From positions 1 through 12,478 of the forward strand of contig JACADX010000298.1 in NCBI GenBank assembly GCA_013389125.1: a stretch of DNA of 12,478 nt, in the 5' to 3' direction. The notes beneath the pieces were generated by a model. It worked only from the letters and a program-made list of their open reading frames with translations. It was not told where the DNA came from and made no database searches. Every line of letters begins with the position of its first letter. Position 1 is the first letter of the stretch. Both the position numbers and the translations under genes were made by a program. Origin of the DNA: Parvularculaceae bacterium. GTDB taxonomy: Bacteria; Pseudomonadota; Alphaproteobacteria; Caulobacterales; Parvularculaceae. This document shows positions 1 through 7,305 of this stretch, piece after piece.

Positions 1-2
1 GC

Positions 3-107
3 CATCGGGTGATCCTCTCCTCCGGCGTCGTCCACAACTACCGCTGGGGAGCGCCGCGCAAGCGGGCGCTCCTCGCCATGGAAGAGGCGATGACGAACGC
101 GGCGTAA
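3..107 (+). CDS. 3' end of an unrecognised protein (partial)
   Basis: The frame starting at base 3 is open from the window edge to a TAA at 105-107. It gives about 34 residues that read like a real protein C-terminus, with a hydrophobic strand-like stretch (RVILSSGVVHNY) followed by a basic amphipathic tail (RWGAPRKRALLAMEEAM). The other two plus-strand frames give Arg/Pro-rich or early-terminated products. I do not recognise the family; the genes commonly found upstream of yajC (for example serS, surE, pcm, an M23 peptidase or a DUF815 ATPase) have C-termini I could not match here. It lies on the same strand as yajC, about 158 nt upstream, so read-through into the sec operon is possible. The upstream part is outside the window. 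Confidence 0.5.
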   Translation, partial: HRVILSSGVVHNYRWGAPRKRALLAMEEAMTNAA

Positions 108-124
108 AAAACGCGGCGCAATCG

Positions 125-141
125 CAAGGACTTCATCCTTG
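125..141 (+). terminator. Short stem-loop after the partial gene
   Basis: CAAGGA (125-130) pairs perfectly with TCCTTG (136-141) across a five-base loop, 18 nt after the upstream stop codon. No T-run follows, so intrinsic termination is doubtful. It may only be a 3'-end hairpin or mark the boundary between the upstream gene and the yajC leader. Confidence 0.25.
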
Positions 142-153
142 AGCGACGGAGCG

Positions 154-181
154 TTGCGCCGATCGCCTCAATCGCTATATA
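154..181 (+). promoter_or_regulatory. Candidate sigma-70-type promoter for yajC-secDF
   Basis: TTGCGC (154-159) is separated by 16 bp from TATATA (176-181), an unusually AT-rich hexamer in this GC-rich spacer. It lies about 85 nt upstream of the yajC start. The -35 match is partial. A leader hairpin, CAGGCC (198-203) with GGCCTG (216-221), would sit in the 5' UTR. This is inferred from hexamer resemblance only. Confidence 0.35.
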
Positions 182-265
182 TCCGGCGACCTCCGCGCAG
201 GCCTCCGGAAAAGGCGGCCTGCGTTCTCATTTCGTTCCCCACAAATCTCGAGGGAGACGCGCTTG

Positions 266-598
266 ATGTTCATCTCGCCCGCCTATGCGCAGGCCGCCGG
301 CGCCGCCGCGCCAAACCCGCTCTTGCAGCTCCTGCCCTTCGTCCTCGTTTTCATCTTCTTCTATTTCCTCATCATCAGGCCGCAGAACCAAGCGCGCAAG
401 AAGCACCAGGAGATGATCTCGAATGTGAAGCGCGGCGATGTCGTCGTCACGTCGGGCGGGCTTATTGGGAAGATCACGAAGGTGCTTGAAGGCGACGAGG
501 TCATGGTCGAACTTGCAGACAATGTTGTCGTCAAAGTCGTGAAATCGACGCTGAGCGACATTCGCAGCAAGCCGTCTCCTGCCGCCAACGAACAATAG
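266..598 (+). CDS. yajC: YajC, accessory subunit of the Sec translocon
   Basis: YajC is a small inner-membrane protein that associates with SecD and SecF, which assist protein export through SecYEG. From ATG 266 the product is 110 residues, a normal YajC length. It has a short N-terminus with an AYAQAAG stretch, one strong membrane span at about residues 19-37, and directly after it the family signature RPQNQARKK at residues 38-46. A small cytoplasmic beta-rich domain follows, with the motif VKRGDVVVTSGGLIGKI. An in-frame TTG at 263 is adjacent, but ATG 266 is better placed behind the AGGGAG Shine-Dalgarno at 251-256. The next gene, secD, starts 36 nt after the stop, which supports an operon. 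Identification is from motif and context and is secure. Confidence 0.96.
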   Translation: MFISPAYAQAAGAAAPNPLLQLLPFVLVFIFFYFLIIRPQNQARKKHQEMISNVKRGDVVVTSGGLIGKITKVLEGDEVMVELADNVVVKVVKSTLSDIRSKPSPAANEQ

Positions 599-634
599 AA
601 AGGACGGAACGGCGCGAACCGCTCCGCGTTTTCG

Positions 635-2254
635 ATGCTGCAATACCGACTCTGGCAGAAGATCCTGATCGTCGGATCGGTGATCCTCGCCGCCATTCTC
701 GCGATCCCGAATTTTTTCACGAAGGAAGAAGTCGCCCTTTGGCCCGGCTTCGCGCCGAAAGGCCGGATCGCCCTCGGCCTTGATCTGCAAGGCGGATCCT
801 ATCTGCTGCTCGGCGTCGAGACCGAGAAAGTGATTGACGATCGTCTGACGGCGATGCGCCAGGAAATCCAGCGCGCGATGCGCCCGACGGGCGGGCGCGA
901 ACGCATCGCGCTTGAAGCCGCGCCGACGCTGAACCCGGCCGCCGATTCAATCACGCTCCGCGTGCGCGATGCGGCGCAGGTCGAGGATGCAGCCAAACGC
1001 GTGCGCGATCTGACGCGCGCCCGCGCCGTCATCGGCGCCGGCGTCCGGCCTTATGACATCGCGGTCACGGGCCCGCGCATTGACGTCGTGATGCACCCTG
1101 AGGCCAAACGCGCGTTCGGACAGGAGGCGCTTGCGGATTCGATCGAGGTCGTCCGACGGCGGATCGATCCCGCCGGCAACAAGGAGGTGCTGATCCAGCC
1201 GCAAGGCGCCGACCGTATCGTCGTGCAAGCGCCGGGCGACAACGATCCCGAGGCCCTGAAGCAGATCATCAACCGCACCGGCCAGCTTTCCTTTCACCGC
1301 GTCGACGTATCGGTCTCGCCCGAAGATCAGGCGGCGGGCCTGCTGCCGCCGAACCGGATCGTCATGCCGATCGCGGCGACAGAAGGCGGCGGTGCGCTCG
1401 TTCTCTGGGAGGAGCCCGAAGTCACGGGCGACATGGTCGAAAGCGCGTCGGCCGGCCTTAACAGCGACGGCGGCGGATTTCAGATCAATTTCTCCTTCGA
1501 CAGCCGCGGCGCGCGCCGCTTCGCCGATTATACGCGCGAACATATCGGCGAGCTCTTTGCGATCGTTCTCGACAACGAGGTCATCTCCTACCCGCGCATC
1601 CAATCGGCGATCACCGGGGGAGGGGGACGCATCACCGGCAACTTCTCGCCAGAAGAGGCGAACCGCATTGCGACGCTTATCCGGTCGGGCGCGCTTCCCG
1701 CGCCATTGACGACCCTTGATCAGCGCACCGTTGGTCCCGATCTCGGCGCCGACTCGATCCGCGCCGGCGGCATAGCGTCGATCATTGCGTTCGGCCTCGT
1801 AGTTCTTTTCATGATCGTGACTTACGGCCGTTTCGGCCTCTATGCGAACATTGCGCTCATCGCGAACCTCATCCTCCTCTTCGGGGTCCTCTCGATCCTT
1901 GGTTCAACGCTGACCCTTCCCGGCATTGCCGGCATCGTCCTTACCATCGGCATGGCGGTCGACGCGAACGTTCTTATCTACGAGCGCATCCGCGAGGAGA
2001 TCACCGGCGGCAAGACGCCGATCCAGGCGACGGAGCTCGGCTTTTCAAAGGCGTTTAGCGCCATCGCCGACTCGAATATCACGACCTTGCTCGCCGCCTG
2101 GATCATGCTGATGCTCGGCGCGGGGCCAGTCCGCGGTTTCGCGCTGACGCTCGCAGTCGGCGTCGTCACGTCGGTTTTCTCCGCGATCGTCATTACGCGG
2201 CTCATCGCCGGACAGTACCTGCTGTCAAAGCGGCCGAAGACGATCACGCTCTAG
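635..2254 (+). CDS. secD: SecD, protein translocase subunit
   Basis: SecD works with SecF as an RND-like, proton-driven inner-membrane machine that pulls translocating proteins out of SecYEG on the periplasmic side. The 539-residue product has one N-terminal membrane span (about residues 9-25). The SecD motif GLDLQGG follows (Asp50), then a long periplasmic P1 region to about residue 370, and a C-terminal block of five membrane spans (about 378-530). The RND-core motif GMAVDANVLIYERIREE begins at residue 439 and holds the conserved Asp443 expected in proton coupling. Length is typical for alphaproteobacteria and shorter than the E. coli protein. ATG 635 gives the expected N-terminus. The best Shine-Dalgarno-like sequence (AAAGGACGG, about 599-607) is too far upstream, so initiation may rely on coupling to yajC. 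Confidence 0.97.
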   Translation: MLQYRLWQKILIVGSVILAAILAIPNFFTKEEVALWPGFAPKGRIALGLDLQGGSYLLLGVETEKVIDDRLTAMRQEIQRAMRPTGGRERIALEAAPTLNPAADSITLRVRDAAQVEDAAKRVRDLTRARAVIGAGVRPYDIAVTGPRIDVVMHPEAKRAFGQEALADSIEVVRRRIDPAGNKEVLIQPQGADRIVVQAPGDNDPEALKQIINRTGQLSFHRVDVSVSPEDQAAGLLPPNRIVMPIAATEGGGALVLWEEPEVTGDMVESASAGLNSDGGGFQINFSFDSRGARRFADYTREHIGELFAIVLDNEVISYPRIQSAITGGGGRITGNFSPEEANRIATLIRSGALPAPLTTLDQRTVGPDLGADSIRAGGIASIIAFGLVVLFMIVTYGRFGLYANIALIANLILLFGVLSILGSTLTLPGIAGIVLTIGMAVDANVLIYERIREEITGGKTPIQATELGFSKAFSAIADSNITTLLAAWIMLMLGAGPVRGFALTLAVGVVTSVFSAIVITRLIAGQYLLSKRPKTITL

Positions 2255-2265
2255 GAATTCGCGCC

Positions 2266-3222
2266 ATGAAGCTTCTAAAGCTCATTCCCGACGATACGAA
2301 CTTCCCCTTCACCAAATACCGCTGGCATGCGCTCGTCGTCACGCTCGCCGCGTTCTTCGGCTCGCTCTTCGCGATCTTCGCAGCGCCCGGACTCAATTTC
2401 GGCGTCGATTTCCGGGGCGGCATCACGATTGAAGCGCACGATACGGCGCCGATCGATCTATCGACGGTGCGTCAGGCGGTCGGCGCGCTGAACCTTGGCG
2501 CGTTCAAGGTCCAGGAGTTCGGCGCGCCCACCCAGATCGTCGTCGCGCTTGAGGCGACGCCCGTCGAAGGACAGGCGGCCGACGCCGGCCAACAAGAGAT
2601 CGCCACGCGCGTCAGGGAAGCGATCATAGCGGCGCTCGGCGACGATGTGAAATTCGAGCGCCAAGAGGTCGTCGGGCCGACCGTCTCGGGAGAACTCACG
2701 CAGCGCGGCTTCCTGGCCGTCGGGCTCGCGACGACGATGATGCTCGCCTATATCTGGTTTCGCTTCCAGCTGCAGTGGGGCGCGGGCGCTGTTCTCGGCG
2801 TCATCCATGACACGGTCATCACCGTCGGCCTTATCGCGCTCTTCCAGTTCACCTTCGACCTCAATGTCGTCGCCGCAATTCTGACGGTCATCGGCTATTC
2901 GGTGAACGATACTGTTGTTGTTTACGACCGCATTCGCGAGAACCTCCGCAAGTACAAGAAAATGCCGCTCGCCGAACTCATCGACCTGTCACTCAACGAG
3001 ACCCTGACGCGAACGGTTGTCACCGGCGGCACTTCGATCCTCGCCCTCGCGGCGCTCGTCGCATTCGGGGGCGAAGTCCTTCGCGGCTTTTGCTTCGCGA
3101 TCATGTTCGGCATCATTGTTGGCACCTATTCGTCGCTCTTTGTTGCGGCGCCGTTCCTGCTGCTGACCGGGGTTAAGCGCGACTGGGCGAAGGTCAAAGG
3201 CGCCGCGCCGGCGCAGGCCTGA
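2266..3222 (+). CDS. secF: SecF, protein translocase subunit
   Basis: SecF is the partner of SecD in the inner-membrane SecDF complex. The 318-residue product shows the family plan: a first membrane span at about residues 22-42, the motif FGVDFRGG (residues 45-52), and a short periplasmic domain to about residue 140. A five-span bundle follows, containing GYSVNDTVVVYDRIREN from residue 210, with Asp215 at the position of the conserved RND-core acidic residue. The C-terminus ends in a short basic cytoplasmic tail. ATG 2266 lies 11 nt after the secD stop, and the AGGA Shine-Dalgarno (2253-2256) overlaps that stop codon, so the two genes are translationally linked. Nothing in it looks damaged. 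Confidence 0.97.
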   Translation: MKLLKLIPDDTNFPFTKYRWHALVVTLAAFFGSLFAIFAAPGLNFGVDFRGGITIEAHDTAPIDLSTVRQAVGALNLGAFKVQEFGAPTQIVVALEATPVEGQAADAGQQEIATRVREAIIAALGDDVKFERQEVVGPTVSGELTQRGFLAVGLATTMMLAYIWFRFQLQWGAGAVLGVIHDTVITVGLIALFQFTFDLNVVAAILTVIGYSVNDTVVVYDRIRENLRKYKKMPLAELIDLSLNETLTRTVVTGGTSILALAALVAFGGEVLRGFCFAIMFGIIVGTYSSLFVAAPFLLLTGVKRDWAKVKGAAPAQA

Positions 3223-3277
3223 ACCTGTCCGCGATACGAGGGGCGGTGCGGAAATAGCACGCCGGCTGGACCTTCGA

Positions 3278-3290
3278 CGGCCCTAGGCCG
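3278..3290 (+). terminator. Short GC hairpin downstream of secF
   Basis: CGGCC (3278-3282) pairs with GGCCG (3286-3290) around a three-base loop, 56 nt after the secF stop. No T-run follows, so this is only a weak candidate for the end of the yajC-secDF transcript. Confidence 0.2.
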
Positions 3291-3297
3291 CAACCGG

Positions 3298-3323
3298 TTG
3301 ACTTTGCCATTGGGGACCATAAA
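3298..3323 (+). promoter_or_regulatory. Candidate promoter for the TonB-dependent receptor
   Basis: TTGACT (3298-3303) is a good -35 element, followed 14 bp later by CATAAA (3318-3323). The spacing is shorter than the preferred 16-18 bp, so the -10 assignment is uncertain. Its position, about 110 nt before the receptor start and after secF, fits an independent transcription unit. Confidence 0.3.
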
Positions 3324-3334
3324 GTCGCCTCGAA

Positions 3335-3350
3335 CCGCGAAAAATCGCGG
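3335..3350 (+). other. Perfect 6-bp stem-loop in the receptor leader
   Basis: CCGCGA (3335-3340), a four-A loop and TCGCGG (3345-3350) form a perfect hairpin. It lies 82 nt upstream of the receptor start and just downstream of the candidate promoter, so it would be part of the 5' UTR. No T-run follows. It could be a weak secF terminator, a stability element or a regulator site; the sequence does not decide. I found no cobalamin or other known riboswitch core here. Confidence 0.4.
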
Positions 3351-3432
3351 AACGACAAGATAAGACTGAGGGCTATCAAAGACCGGCGCCTGCGATGTCG
3401 CTCGAGAATGGGCAGACAGCAGGGGCTATTCC

Positions 3433-6400
3433 ATGAAGAACGACATTGCGGCGCCGCGGAGGCTTGCGGCTTTCCGTCGGGCGCTGGCGGCCGGCGCGTC
3501 GGTTGCGGCGATCGGACTTGCGAGCCTGGCGCTGGCGCAGGACGACGACGTCGACCAGATCCCGACCAGCGGCGCGGAAGATCAGGCGGGCGGGGCGCCT
3601 GACGAGATCGTCGTCACCGGCTCTCGCATTCCAAGGAAAGAATTCTCAAGCGCGGCGCCCGTTCAGGTCGTGCAAGGCGATATCGCGCGGGAGTCGGGAC
3701 TTCTCGATATCGACGAGATCTTGCAGACGTCGCCTCAAGCGACCGGCTTTCAGATCGACCAGTCCTTTGCACCTTTCGTTCTCGACAACGGGCCCGGCGC
3801 GACGCAGGTCGCGTTCCGCGGTCTTGACCCGGAGCGCACGCTCGTTCTCATCAACGGGCGACGCATGGCCCCGGCAGGGGTCGGCGGGGCGCCGACGACG
3901 CCCGACTTGACGCTGATCCCGACGATTCTCATCGAGCGCATTGAGAACCTCTTCGACGGGGCCTCATCCGTTTACGGATCGGACGCGATCGCCGGCGTCT
4001 CGAACGTCATTCTTCGGCGCGACTTCGACGGCTTCCAGATCGACGCCGACGCGGCGCTGCCGCTTCAGGGCGGCGGCGAGCAGTACACGGTCGCCGCGTC
4101 CTGGGGCATTACCGGCGATAACGGCTTCATCGGTTTCGGCGCGGAGTACCAGACGAACAATCGCGTCGCCCGCCGCCAGCGCGACTATCTCGGCCGTTGC
4201 GAGCAGGAGCTTTATGTCGACGAGAACGGCGAAATCCTCAATCAGGACATCGACTACAATCCGGGCGTGACAATCAATGAGTGCGTGCAGTTTCCGCTGA
4301 CGAACCGCATCTTCATTCCGCTCGGCTTCGGCTCGGTCTATTACACGCCCGGAACGTCGAATGTCGGCATTCCGAACTTCTCGGAAACGCAGCTCGGGGG
4401 GACGTTCGACTTCGACGGCGACGGCCTGCAGGACGTCGACTTCAAGGACCCGTTCTACGCTTACGACGCCAGCGAAACCGCGCAGAACGGCGATTTCCTG
4501 CCGTCGAACCAAACGTTCTCGATCTACGCCTACGGCGAATATGAAACCGGAAAAGCCGGCAACATCACGCCGTTCTTCGAGGCGATGTATTCAAACCGCC
4601 AGACGCAGCAATACACGCCCGGCGCGCAATTCTTCAATAACGTCCCGGCGACCAACCCATACAATCCCTGCAACATCGACCTCGCCGACAACGGAACGCC
4701 CGGCGATCCGTCGGACGACTATCCGATCAATCCGAACGGCGTGAACTGCCTTGCGATTTTCGGCGTCAACTTCGGTTCGATCGGCGACATTCAGCCGATC
4801 CTCAACATCAACGGCGACCGGGACGCGCGCGACGTTGAGGTTTCGCAGTTCCGCTTCGTCGGCGGCCTTAAGGGCGAACTGCCCTGGCTTGACGGCGTTC
4901 TCGGATTTGAAGGGTTCACCTGGGAGGGCTCCGCGAGCTATTCCCGTTCGACAGGCACGGACGTCTTCCAGGGCATCGACCAGGATCGCCTCGAACTCTC
5001 GCTCAACACCTCGGTCCGAAATCCCGACGGGAGCGTCACCTGCGGCGGAGCGGTTCCGCAGACCGTGCCTTGCGTCCCGGTCAATCTTTTCGCGCCCAAT
5101 CTCTATGTCGAGGGCGGCGGGTTCTTGACGCCGGAAGAGGCGGCGTATCTCTTCGTGCCGGCGGATTTCACTACAACCGTCGAGCAGACGCTCGCGCAGG
5201 TGTTCGTCGTCGGCGATATCGCCAAGCTACCGTGGAACGACAATCCGCTATCGATCGTGCTCGGCGGCGAGTGGCGGGAAGACGCGATTGATTCGCGGCC
5301 GTCGGCGATCGTGCGCGACGGGCGGCTCCACAACCGCGCCTCGGATCGGGGCGCGACCGGCAAGCGTGATCTTTATGAGTTCTTCACCGAACTGAATGCG
5401 GACATCCTCTCCGACATGCCGGGCGTCGAGCTCTTGAACGTCAACGCAGCGGCGCGGTGGACGGAAGAGAGCAATTACGGTTCGGCTTGGACCTATAGCC
5501 TTAAAGGCATTTACAAACCGATCGACTGGCTCACCTTCCGCGGGACTTACGGAACGTCGTTCCGTGCGCCGAACGCGCGCGAGCAGTTTTTGCTCGGCGG
5601 CACAGGCTTCAACAACATCACGGACCCCTGCATCGTGCCGCTCGCGGCGCGCATTCCAAGCGGCAATCCGGCGGTCCCGCCGACCTATGACGCGACGCAG
5701 GACGCAAGATCGGCGTTCACCATCTCGCAATGCCAGGCGCAGGGCGTCGATCCGTTCAGCCTCGGCATCACCACGGCGCCGGAAGTCAATCCGATCCAGA
5801 ACGTTGAGATTTTGACTGGCGGCTCGGATCAGCTCGAAGATGAGGAATCGCGCGCCTACACGGCGGGCATCGTCGTCGATCAGCCCTGGACCGATGCCTT
5901 CGGCCTCACCGTTTCAGCGACTTACTACGACGTGCTGGTGAAGGATTCGGTCGAAGAGCCAGGCCTCAGCGATGTTCTCGACAATTGTTACGAAATCCAG
6001 TCGGGCGCCTCGGACGGATTCTGCACGCGCGTCACGCGCGACATGGACGGATTCATCTCGCTTCTTGACACGAGCTTTATCAATATCGGCCGCCTCACGT
6101 CGCGGGGCGTCGACTACAATCTTCTCTTGACGAAGGAGTTTGAAGCGGGCGGCAGGCCGTTCGACTTGTCGATCGACGTCCGGCTTTCCCAGCTTCTTGA
6201 ACAGGAGTTCGAGGTCCTCGGGGCTGTCGACGACAACAAGGGGGAAACCGAGGCGCCGACCTGGCGCGGCAACGCGAATCTGCTCCTGAGCACCGGCGAC
6301 TACCGAATGAACTGGTTCACGCGGTGGATCGGCAAGGGCGCCGAGGACGAACCCGGCCTCGGATTCGATCTTGCGTGTCCGGATCCGGCCGTTCGTCCGA

Positions 6401-6642
6401 ACGCGACGGGCGTGACCTGCCAGCCGGTCTACTTCACCGGCAATTACTTCGTGCACAACGTCTCGCTGACCTGGGCGCCCGGCGACTGGGTGTTCACCGC
6501 CGGCCTCCGCAACGTGTTTGATCGCGGACCCGAACTCGTCGATGCGGACGGCGTATTGACTTCGGTCTACAACGTCCCCGTCGGCGTCGGCTATGAACTC
6601 CACGGCCGAACCGCCTTCATGTCGGCCCGCATGGCCTTCTAG
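3433..6642 (+). CDS. TonB-dependent outer-membrane receptor
   Basis: This is a 1069-residue TonB-dependent receptor, an outer-membrane beta-barrel that imports a ligand using TonB-ExbBD energy. It has an N-terminal signal peptide with a basic start, a hydrophobic core and likely cleavage after ALA at residue 35. A TonB-box/plug entry, DEIVVTGSRI, begins at residue 57, and the plug shows the typical TLVLINGRRM, VYGSDAIAGVSNVILRR and ERIE motifs. The barrel contains SFRAPNAREQFL and an LEDEESRAYTAGIVV strand, and the C-terminal strand ends in Phe as required for BAM insertion. AGGGG (3421-3425) is a good Shine-Dalgarno for ATG 3433. Twelve cysteines fall in six close pairs, and a calcium-loop-like D-x-D-x-D-G motif lies at residues 326-336. 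No adjacent ECF sigma/anti-sigma pair or binding protein points to a ligand, so the substrate is unknown. Confidence 0.95.
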   Translation: MKNDIAAPRRLAAFRRALAAGASVAAIGLASLALAQDDDVDQIPTSGAEDQAGGAPDEIVVTGSRIPRKEFSSAAPVQVVQGDIARESGLLDIDEILQTSPQATGFQIDQSFAPFVLDNGPGATQVAFRGLDPERTLVLINGRRMAPAGVGGAPTTPDLTLIPTILIERIENLFDGASSVYGSDAIAGVSNVILRRDFDGFQIDADAALPLQGGGEQYTVAASWGITGDNGFIGFGAEYQTNNRVARRQRDYLGRCEQELYVDENGEILNQDIDYNPGVTINECVQFPLTNRIFIPLGFGSVYYTPGTSNVGIPNFSETQLGGTFDFDGDGLQDVDFKDPFYAYDASETAQNGDFLPSNQTFSIYAYGEYETGKAGNITPFFEAMYSNRQTQQYTPGAQFFNNVPATNPYNPCNIDLADNGTPGDPSDDYPINPNGVNCLAIFGVNFGSIGDIQPILNINGDRDARDVEVSQFRFVGGLKGELPWLDGVLGFEGFTWEGSASYSRSTGTDVFQGIDQDRLELSLNTSVRNPDGSVTCGGAVPQTVPCVPVNLFAPNLYVEGGGFLTPEEAAYLFVPADFTTTVEQTLAQVFVVGDIAKLPWNDNPLSIVLGGEWREDAIDSRPSAIVRDGRLHNRASDRGATGKRDLYEFFTELNADILSDMPGVELLNVNAAARWTEESNYGSAWTYSLKGIYKPIDWLTFRGTYGTSFRAPNAREQFLLGGTGFNNITDPCIVPLAARIPSGNPAVPPTYDATQDARSAFTISQCQAQGVDPFSLGITTAPEVNPIQNVEILTGGSDQLEDEESRAYTAGIVVDQPWTDAFGLTVSATYYDVLVKDSVEEPGLSDVLDNCYEIQSGASDGFCTRVTRDMDGFISLLDTSFINIGRLTSRGVDYNLLLTKEFEAGGRPFDLSIDVRLSQLLEQEFEVLGAVDDNKGETEAPTWRGNANLLLSTGDYRMNWFTRWIGKGAEDEPGLGFDLACPDPAVRPNATGVTCQPVYFTGNYFVHNVSLTWAPGDWVFTAGLRNVFDRGPELVDADGVLTSVYNVPVGVGYELHGRTAFMSARMAF

Positions 6643-6699
6643 AACGGCGTGCGGTGAAGTGTGCGCGGTTCAGCGCGAAAACGCCGCGACAAGCAATGA

Positions 6700-6743
6700 C
6701 TAGAGCAAGCGCCCCGATTCCGAATCATGGCGCGAAGCTCTAG
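6700..6743. repeat. 44-bp imperfect inverted repeat with paired GANTC sites
   Basis: Outer arms CTAGAGC (6700-6706) and GCTCTAG (6737-6743) pair perfectly. Inner arms GCGCC (6709-6713) and GGCGC (6729-6733) extend the stem, and the centre GATTC-C-GAATC (6716-6726) is itself palindromic. It lies 57 nt after the receptor stop. The CTAGAGC ends resemble intergenic palindromes that recur in some alphaproteobacterial genomes, but I see only this copy in the window. It could be a dispersed intergenic repeat, a bidirectional transcription terminator, or both. Confidence 0.75.
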
Positions 6744-6771
6744 CGCCCTGCGAGGGCTTACGCTGGACAGC

Positions 6772-6789
6772 CGGGGTCATCCGACCCCG
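6772..6789. terminator. Strong hairpin between convergent receptor and sodB remnant
   Basis: CGGGGTC (6772-6778) pairs perfectly with GACCCCG (6783-6789) around the four-base loop ATCC, followed on the plus strand by a short pyrimidine run (CCTCTTTC). It lies between the receptor (plus strand, stop at 6642) and the end of the sodB remnant (minus strand, stop at 6821), so it is well placed as a bidirectional terminator. Confidence 0.6.
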
Positions 6790-6820
6790 CCTCTTTCACG
6801 CGCGGAAGGCGGCGCATCGC

Positions 6821-7230
6821 TCATGGCCGACAAAGGCTTTGATTGGCGAATTCCCAGTTGATCACGTGATTGATGAAGGCGGCGATATGCTTCGCGCGGC
6901 CGTTGCGCGCGTCGAGAGAATAGGCGTGCTCCCAGACGTCCATGCACCGGAGCGGAGCGGCATCTTCGTCCGTAAGCGGTGTTTCGGCGTCGGACGTCTT
7001 GCGGATTTCGAGCCGGCCTCCGACAGCCACGAACCACGCCCAGCCCGAGCCGAACGGCGATTCGCAGGCCTTGGCGAATACGGCGCAAAACGATTAATTG
7101 CCGCCGAAAGCGCAAGCGATCGTCGTCACGATGTCGCCGCATCTTGTTTGCCTTGATAATGGCGATGCATCTCCGCGGAAATGTGCGGGGCAGGCGCGTC
7201 AATGCGATAGGGCGGATCCGGAAATTCGAC
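6821..7230 (-). pseudogene. sodB: Fe/Mn superoxide dismutase remnant, internally deleted and frameshifted
   Basis: An intact enzyme would convert superoxide to hydrogen peroxide and oxygen. The C-terminal part (about 7030 down to 6821) is unmistakable SodB-family sequence: FGSGWAWFVAVGGRLEI just upstream of it, then LTDEDAAPLRCMDVWEHAY with the Asp and His metal ligands of DVWEH, then INHVINWEF. That frame has an in-frame TAA at 7094-7096, inside the sequence reading AFGGN-stop-SF. The N-terminal part (7230 to 7126) reads in another frame as EFPDPPYR...APHISAEMHRHYQGKQ, which matches the SOD N-terminus, and ends at TGA 7126-7128. The roughly 60 residues that should join the two, including the second metal-ligand His, are missing, and no start codon remains. 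Three independent lesions (deletion with frame change, internal stop, lost start) make it non-functional. Confidence 0.88.
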
Positions 7231-7305
7231 TGGCGACCTGCGCCCCTTTGACCGACGGCGCTGTAGCCGCTAGGAGCGGCGGGCTATTGTTGGACAGATT
7301 ACCGC

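Noticed and set aside
227..790. A 187-codon minus-strand open frame over yajC and the secD start
   Set aside because: It is a charged, low-complexity shadow antisense to two certain genes.
1616..1626. GGGGGAGGGGG run in secD as a frameshift or slippage site
   Set aside because: It encodes the glycine-rich turn ITGGGGRITG in a frame that continues normally to the SecD C-terminus; there is no slippage motif and no alternative product.
5914..6603. A 229-codon minus-strand open frame within the receptor
   Set aside because: It is a shadow of the receptor gene, whose plus-strand frame has a signal peptide, plug and barrel motifs. No recognisable protein is encoded antisense.
6777..7202. A 141-codon minus-strand open frame spanning the sodB remnant
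   Set aside because: It is in a different frame from both SOD fragments and gives Arg-rich sequence; it stays open only because of GC content.
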